The notes under the pieces: generated by a model | Database searches by the model: none | Seen by the model: the letters and a program-made list of their open reading frames with translations, nothing else | Told to the model about the DNA's origin: nothing | Part shown: piece after piece, positions 59,769 through 64,000 of the stretch | How the letters are laid out: each line of letters starts with the position of its first letter | Numbering within the stretch: position 1 is the first letter of the stretch | Made by a program: the position numbers and the translations under genes | NCBI RefSeq assembly: GCF_001310225.1 | Contig: NZ_CP012898.1 | Location: 2,046,001-2,110,000 of the forward strand | Length of the DNA stretch: 64,000 bases | Origin: Pseudalgibacter alginicilyticus | GTDB taxonomy: Bacteria > Bacteroidota > Bacteroidia > Flavobacteriales > Flavobacteriaceae | Direction: 5' to 3'

Positions 59769-60593
59769 ATGAAACAATATCACGACTTAGTAAAACACGT
59801 ACTAAAAAACGGTAATGAAAAAGGAGATAGAACAGGTACCGGAACAAAAAGTGTGTTTGGTTATCAAATGCGTTTTGATTTAAGTGAAGGTTTCCCCATG
59901 GTAACCACAAAAAAACTTCACCTTAAGTCCATAGTTTATGAACTACTTTGGTTTTTAAAAGGTGATACTAATATCAAATACCTTAATGACAACGGTGTTC
60001 GTATTTGGAACGAATGGGCGGACAAAAATGGGGATTTAGGACCTGTTTATGGCCATCAATGGCGTAATTGGAATAATGATGAAATTGACCAAATAAAAGA
60101 AATTGTTAATACCCTAAAAAAGAACCCAAACAGTAGAAGAATGCTGGTTTCTGCATGGAATCCATCTGTTTTACCAGACACTTCAAAGTCTTTTAACGAA
60201 AATGTTGCCAATGGCAAGGCTGCTTTGCCACCATGCCACGCCTTTTTTCAATTTTATGTGGCAAATGGAAAATTATCATGCCAGCTTTATCAACGCAGTG
60301 CTGATATATTTTTAGGAGTACCTTTTAACATTGCTTCTTATGCTTTATTCACTATGATGATGGCTCAAGTTTGTGGCTATGAAGCAGGTGAATTTATACA
60401 TACATTTGGAGATGCTCATATTTACAGCAACCACTTTGATCAGTTGAAATTACAACTTTCAAGAGAATTAAGACCATTGCCTAAAATGATACTCAATCCT
60501 AAAATTAAAGATATTTTTGACTTTACTTTTGATGATTTTACTTTAGAAGATTATAATCCGCACCCACACATTAAGGGGGTTGTAGCTATATAA
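59769..60593 (+). CDS. thyA: Thymidylate synthase
   Basis: A 274-aa classical thymidylate synthase, converting dUMP to dTMP with methylene-tetrahydrofolate. The catalytic Cys is in [13 protein letters not shown], the dUMP phosphate Arg in [19 protein letters not shown], and [23 protein letters not shown] and [12 protein letters not shown] are conserved folate and dUMP contacts. Length and order are normal. The paired dihydrofolate reductase gene follows 630 bp downstream after one opposite-strand gene. Confidence 0.96.
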   Translation: MKQYHDLVKHVLKNGNEKGDRTGTGTKSVFGYQMRFDLSEGFPMVTTKKLHLKSIVYELLWFLKGDTNIKYLNDNGVRIWNEWADKNGDLGPVYGHQWRNWNNDEIDQIKEIVNTLKKNPNSRRMLVSAWNPSVLPDTSKSFNENVANGKAALPPCHAFFQFYVANGKLSCQLYQRSADIFLGVPFNIASYALFTMMMAQVCGYEAGEFIHTFGDAHIYSNHFDQLKLQLSRELRPLPKMILNPKIKDIFDFTFDDFTLEDYNPHPHIKGVVAI

Positions 60594-60624
60594 AAAAGTG
60601 CTTACAAAACTGTAAGCACTTTTC
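60594..60624. terminator. Bidirectional intrinsic terminator
   Basis: AAAAGTGCTTACA (60594-60606) pairs with TGTAAGCACTTTT (60611-60623), loop aaac. It serves thyA on one strand and the CBM48 gene on the other. Confidence 0.85.
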
Positions 60625-60648
60625 TAAGTTTTTATGATTATATACTAA

Positions 60649-60945
60649 TTACAAGTTCAATAAACCGTTTTCTGCACCAGCAAAATCATTCCATGCATAG
60701 TCATCTGCAGCTTCATCATTTTTGTAGATACCATCAACAATATATTTAAATTCATAAGAGTTCCCTGTTTCTAAATCAACAGTCCCTTTAAAATTACCAT
60801 TCTTCAATTTTTTAAGAGGTAGTTTTTTTTCATTCCATTCGTTAAAAGAGCCAACAACAGAAACTTTTTTTGCATCTTCTGCAGGTATTGAAAAAGTAAC
60901 TTTACATACTGGCTTGGTTTTTAAAAATTGTTTAGTAATTGCCAT
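60649..60945 (-). CDS. Isoamylase early-set / CBM48 protein
   Basis: A 98-aa protein consisting of one glycogen-binding (CBM48/AMPK-beta-like) domain: KVTFSIPAEDAKKVSVVGSFNEWNEKKLPLKKLKNGNFKGTVDLETGNSYEFKYIVDG. The GSFNEWN strand and the YEFKYIVDG strand are the signature. No catalytic domain is attached, so it is a free carbohydrate-binding or regulatory module. Cytosolic; no signal peptide. Confidence 0.88.
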   Translation of the reverse strand: MAITKQFLKTKPVCKVTFSIPAEDAKKVSVVGSFNEWNEKKLPLKKLKNGNFKGTVDLETGNSYEFKYIVDGIYKNDEAADDYAWNDFAGAENGLLNL

Positions 60946-60974
60946 AATATTAATTTTTTGTGTGTTATTTAACG

Positions 60975-60982
60975 CAAAAATA
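60975..60982 (-). promoter_or_regulatory. -7 box of the CBM48 gene
   Basis: TATTTTTG on the minus strand matches TAnnTTTG, 30 bp before the start at 60945. Confidence 0.4.
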
Positions 60983-61222
60983 TGAAAGAATAATTGACGT
61001 ATAGTTATTTTAATACTGCTAAAGACTAAGAATTATCAATTTAATAATATTGCTTCTTATTACTCTTAAAGTATTCAAAATTACCATTCAATATTTACAA
61101 TATTAACATCAAAAAAATCTTTTTTTACTGACAATCAGGCTTTTCGATTAATTAGATAATATTATAAAAAAAACAATAACTCGCTAAAAAATATTTAACT
61201 TTACATTCCTATTTTTAAAAAT

Positions 61223-62143
61223 ATGTTCGGAAAAAAGAAACTACCCCCCCAAATAGATAAAGACCAATTAGAGTTAATTCAAAATGCTCAAAAACGTATT
61301 AAACAAAAAAAGCGTTTATATGCCCATTTTGTAATTTTTTTACTTGGTGCTGTTTTTTTAATTCTTGCCAATACGGTTTTGGGTATTGGTCAAGACATCA
61401 CTTTTTTTGGAAAAGAATGGTTTTTATTCGCTATACTAATTTGGTCATTCTTTTTTATATATCATCTATTTAATGTATTTATTACTCATAAATTTATGGG
61501 TAAAGACTGGGAACAGAAACAGCTTGATAAATTAGTCGCTAAACAAAAAGAACGCATTGATATCTTGAAAAAAAACCTTTCTAAAGAAGAAATCGGCCAA
61601 GCAAAAAATGAGGTTTTAAAAGAACAGAAATCAAAAGCTCTTAAACTTAATAAATCAAACCTTACTATAATAGTTGCGGCCGCAAAAAACGATGCTATTG
61701 GTAAAGACAATAAACTAATCTGGCACTTGAGTGACGATTTAAAACGTTTTAAAAACCTCACCAATGGGCATCATATTATTATGGGGCGAAAAACTTTTGA
61801 AAGTTTTCCACAACCGCTTCCTAACAGAACTCATGTTGTTATTACTCGTCAACAAAATTATCAGGTGCCGAACGGTGTGATTGTGGTTAATAATTTGGAA
61901 GATGCTATTGATGCTTCAAAAAACGATTCACAACCCTTTATTATTGGTGGGGGCGAAATTTACAAACAAGCTATGACTGTTGCTAACAAAATTGAATTAA
62001 CTAGAGTCCATAATGATTTTGAAGCCGATACCTTTTTTCCAGAAATAGACCCTTCTGCATGGGAAGAAGTTAGCAACACATACCATGAAAAAGATGAAAA
62101 CCATAAGTACGATTTCTCTTTTATTACATATCTAAAAAAGTAA
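61223..62143 (+). CDS. folA: Dihydrofolate reductase fused to an N-terminal 2TM domain
   Basis: A 306-aa single reading frame. Residues about 1-145 hold a basic, charged start (FGKKKLPPQID), two membrane segments (about 34-50 and 65-85) and a lysine-rich helical linker; this resembles the 2TM domain of Bacteroidota. The rest is a DHFR domain: LTIIVAAAKNDAIGKDNKLIWHLSDDLKRFKNLT, GHHIIMGRKTFESF and FIIGGGEIYKQAM, all normal for the enzyme that reduces dihydrofolate. No ATG lies between the two parts, so a soluble DHFR cannot easily start separately. The fusion would place DHFR at the inner membrane. Confidence 0.9.
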   Translation: MFGKKKLPPQIDKDQLELIQNAQKRIKQKKRLYAHFVIFLLGAVFLILANTVLGIGQDITFFGKEWFLFAILIWSFFFIYHLFNVFITHKFMGKDWEQKQLDKLVAKQKERIDILKKNLSKEEIGQAKNEVLKEQKSKALKLNKSNLTIIVAAAKNDAIGKDNKLIWHLSDDLKRFKNLTNGHHIIMGRKTFESFPQPLPNRTHVVITRQQNYQVPNGVIVVNNLEDAIDASKNDSQPFIIGGGEIYKQAMTVANKIELTRVHNDFEADTFFPEIDPSAWEEVSNTYHEKDENHKYDFSFITYLKK

Positions 62144-62155
62144 ATTAGGTCTGCT

Positions 62156-63481
62156 ATGAAACCTAAATTCTTCTTATATCTATTTTTATCTTTTACGCTT
62201 GTGGCTTCATGTCAAAAAAAGAAAAACCATACAAAAGACGCTATAGAAACAGAAGCTATTTGGATTAATATGGACGAGGATGAAAACTATACTGCGCGTC
62301 ATGAATGTTCTTTTGTACAAGCTGGAGACCAGTTTATTATGTTTGGCGGCAGAGAATCTGCAAAGCAATTAGATTTATATCATTTCAAAAAAAACACGTG
62401 GAGCCAAACTAAAAATACAGCTCCTAAAGAGTTTAATCATTTTCAAGCCACATTTTATAAAGGTTTTGTTTGGGTAATTGGAGCATTTAAAACTAATAAT
62501 TTCCCAAAAGAAATTCCAGAGGACAATATCTGGTTATACCACCCTCCTACGGACACATGGATTCAAGGACCTGAAATTCCAGAAAACAGACGCCGAGGCG
62601 GTGCTGGTTTGGTTGTTTATAATGATAAATTCTATCTTATAGGAGGAAATACTATTGGCCACAATGGTGGGTATGTTAATTGGTTTGACGAATACGACCC
62701 TAAAAAAAATACATGGACTGTATTGGAAAATGCCCCACAAGCTAGAGATCACTTTAGTGCTGCTATAATAAAGAATGTTTTATATGCGGCTGGTGGCAGA
62801 CATTCTGGTGGTGAAGGTGGCGTTTTTGCCCCACTAATTGACAAAGTTGATGTATATAATTTTGCAACTAAAGAATGGACAACCCTTCCAGATCCGTTAC
62901 CAACACCAAGAGCAGCTGCTAGTGTAGCGGTTTTTAATAATGAATTATTAGTTATAGGTGGAGAAGGCAAAGTGAAAGGCCCTGCTTACAAACTGGTAGA
63001 AGCTTATAGTCCAAATACAAAACAATGGACTCAAAAAAAAGATATGAATCATCCAAGACATGGCACCCAAGCTATTGTTTCAGGAAACGGTATTTATATT
63101 GCAGCTGGTTCGCCAAACCGAGGGGGAGGTAGACAATTAAATATGGAGGTTTATAATGAAGATTCTGCAGATGGAACTCCCATTATCACCTCAAACCTTG
63201 AAACCCCTAAGTTAGTTTCAATAAAACAAGGGGATACTAAAAATTTCATTATTAAAAATACAAATGGAAATAGTGCTAGTTTTATAAATAGTGTAAAGCT
63301 TACAGGTTCTGAGGCTAACAGTTTTAAAATAAAAACAAACTTCAATCTTACACTATTAAACGCCAATAGTGAACTAAATATGGAAATATCTCATTTGGGT
63401 AAAAATTCAAACGAAACTGCTTTTTTACAAATAATTTATAACAATAATATTGAAAAAAACATCAAACTTATCAGCAATTAA
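62156..63481 (+). CDS. Kelch-repeat lipoprotein
   Basis: A 441-aa lipoprotein (signal FLSFTLVASCQKKKN) with kelch repeats forming a beta propeller. Repeats are marked by GG near strand ends: FIMFGGRESAKQL, YLIGGNTIGHNGG, YAAGGRHSGGEGG, LVIGGEGKVKGP, YIAAGSPNRGGG. The last 90 residues (KLVSIKQGDTKNFIIKNTNGNSASF) form a separate domain. Substrate or partner unknown; its position before a GH88/105 hydrolase suggests carbohydrate-related function. The start is 12 bp after the DHFR stop. Confidence 0.85.
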   Translation: MKPKFFLYLFLSFTLVASCQKKKNHTKDAIETEAIWINMDEDENYTARHECSFVQAGDQFIMFGGRESAKQLDLYHFKKNTWSQTKNTAPKEFNHFQATFYKGFVWVIGAFKTNNFPKEIPEDNIWLYHPPTDTWIQGPEIPENRRRGGAGLVVYNDKFYLIGGNTIGHNGGYVNWFDEYDPKKNTWTVLENAPQARDHFSAAIIKNVLYAAGGRHSGGEGGVFAPLIDKVDVYNFATKEWTTLPDPLPTPRAAASVAVFNNELLVIGGEGKVKGPAYKLVEAYSPNTKQWTQKKDMNHPRHGTQAIVSGNGIYIAAGSPNRGGGRQLNMEVYNEDSADGTPIITSNLETPKLVSIKQGDTKNFIIKNTNGNSASFINSVKLTGSEANSFKIKTNFNLTLLNANSELNMEISHLGKNSNETAFLQIIYNNNIEKNIKLISN

Positions 63482-63529
63482 TTAAACTCAAATTTACCTT
63501 AAAAAACATCAATTAAATTATATAAAAGC

Positions 63530-64000
63530 ATGAAAAATTTAAAAACATTTATTACTGGATTAATAGCCTTATTAGTTTTAAATATTTCTCAAGCCCAAGA
63601 AATTAAGCCTTCCGAAGTTAAAAAAGTAATGAAACGAGTTGCTGATTGGCAAATTGAACATTTTCGGGATACTTACAGCAATAAAAAAGAACCACACCAC
63701 CCCTTAGATTGGACCAATGGCGCCTTATACACAGGCATGATAAAGTGGGCAGCTATGGCTGATGACGATACGTATTATAATTGGTTAAAACATATAGGAG
63801 AAACAAACAACTGGAATTTATATAAACGAAAGTATCATGCAGATGATCACACTGTAGGCCAAATGTATATTGAATTATACAGAAAATATGGGGATGAAAA
63901 AATGATTAAACCAACAAAAGAACAGTTTGAGTTTATTTTATATCACCCTTCAATATCTGTTCTTAATTGGAAAACCCCTTACGCGCAAGACAGATGGAAC
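63530..64000 (+). CDS. Glycoside hydrolase family 88/105-like (partial)
   Basis: The frame from ATG 63530 runs open to the window edge, giving 157 residues. It has a signal peptide (KTFITGLIALLVLNISQAQ) and then VKKVMKRVADWQIEHFRD, DWTNGALYTGMIKWAAM and KYHADDHTVGQMYIELYRKYG. This matches the alpha/alpha-barrel start of unsaturated rhamnogalacturonyl/glucuronyl hydrolases of families 88 and 105; DD in ADDHTVGQ is the catalytic-region acid pair. The downstream half is outside the window. Confidence 0.85.
   Translation, partial: MKNLKTFITGLIALLVLNISQAQEIKPSEVKKVMKRVADWQIEHFRDTYSNKKEPHHPLDWTNGALYTGMIKWAAMADDDTYYNWLKHIGETNNWNLYKRKYHADDHTVGQMYIELYRKYGDEKMIKPTKEQFEFILYHPSISVLNWKTPYAQDRWN

Overview
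The window is from the chromosome of a low-GC Bacteroidota bacterium, almost certainly a member of the Flavobacteriaceae. The evidence is the family-specific gene set (class II HMG-CoA reductase, DUF5686 protein, TonB-linked receptor with a carboxypeptidase-like domain, azurin and YceI lipoproteins), promoters of the TAnnTTTG (-7) type, weak or absent Shine-Dalgarno sequences, and the conserved coaX-OMP-TPR-lptC gene order. Genus cannot be fixed from sequence alone; a GH88/105-type hydrolase at the right edge would suit a polysaccharide-degrading marine species.

Layout. 1-3008: N-terminal part of a DPP-IV type peptidase, then a mevalonate-pathway pair (HMG-CoA reductase, GHMP kinase). 3181-11075, minus strand: PpiD-like foldase, CNNM/CorC protein, small membrane protein, LptC, TPR protein, outer-membrane barrel and type III pantothenate kinase, an envelope-biogenesis block. 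11248-11320: tRNA-Phe(GAA). 11309-27623: a 16.3-kb integrated island bounded by a 13-bp direct repeat of the tRNA 3' end. It carries a tyrosine integrase, an excisionase-like HTH protein, a primase-like (VirE-N/PriCT) protein, an XRE regulator, several unknown genes, and a type I restriction-modification operon with extra genes inside it: an orphan half-S subunit, DUF2188, a 97-aa protein, DUF3800, a possible BECR-fold nuclease, and a YgjP-like metallopeptidase. 27829-36853: TonB-type receptor, hemN-usp operon, Cu/Zn SOD, YceI, DUF1801, azurin and a GapN-like aldehyde dehydrogenase. 37003-43856: ilvD-ilvB-ilvN-ilvC-ilvA operon. 43857-44483: two back-to-back regulatory leaders, an Ile/Val attenuator with a 20-aa leader peptide (minus) and a SAM-I riboswitch (plus) in front of metK. 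45885-54125: alpha/beta hydrolase, MsbA-like ABC exporter, two glycosyltransferases, DUF5686 protein. 54192-57940: pyruvate dehydrogenase E1 beta, etfB-etfA, bifunctional nuclease. 57953-64000: nucleoside transporter, thymidylate synthase, CBM48 protein, a membrane-anchored dihydrofolate reductase fusion, kelch lipoprotein and a partial GH88/105 hydrolase.

How it fits together. The core genome parts are housekeeping. The island is the accessory region: its ends hold repeated short motifs (GGGACAACATT pairs, AACAAATAGTT, ATTAACTAAT) that look like integrase, excisionase and repressor sites, and its cargo is a defence locus. The strongest novel candidates are the three-gene insertion between hsdS and hsdR, the unknown gene trio at 12092-13411, the complete ilv attenuator, the 2TM-DHFR fusion, and a 28-bp perfect palindrome between pdhB and etfB.
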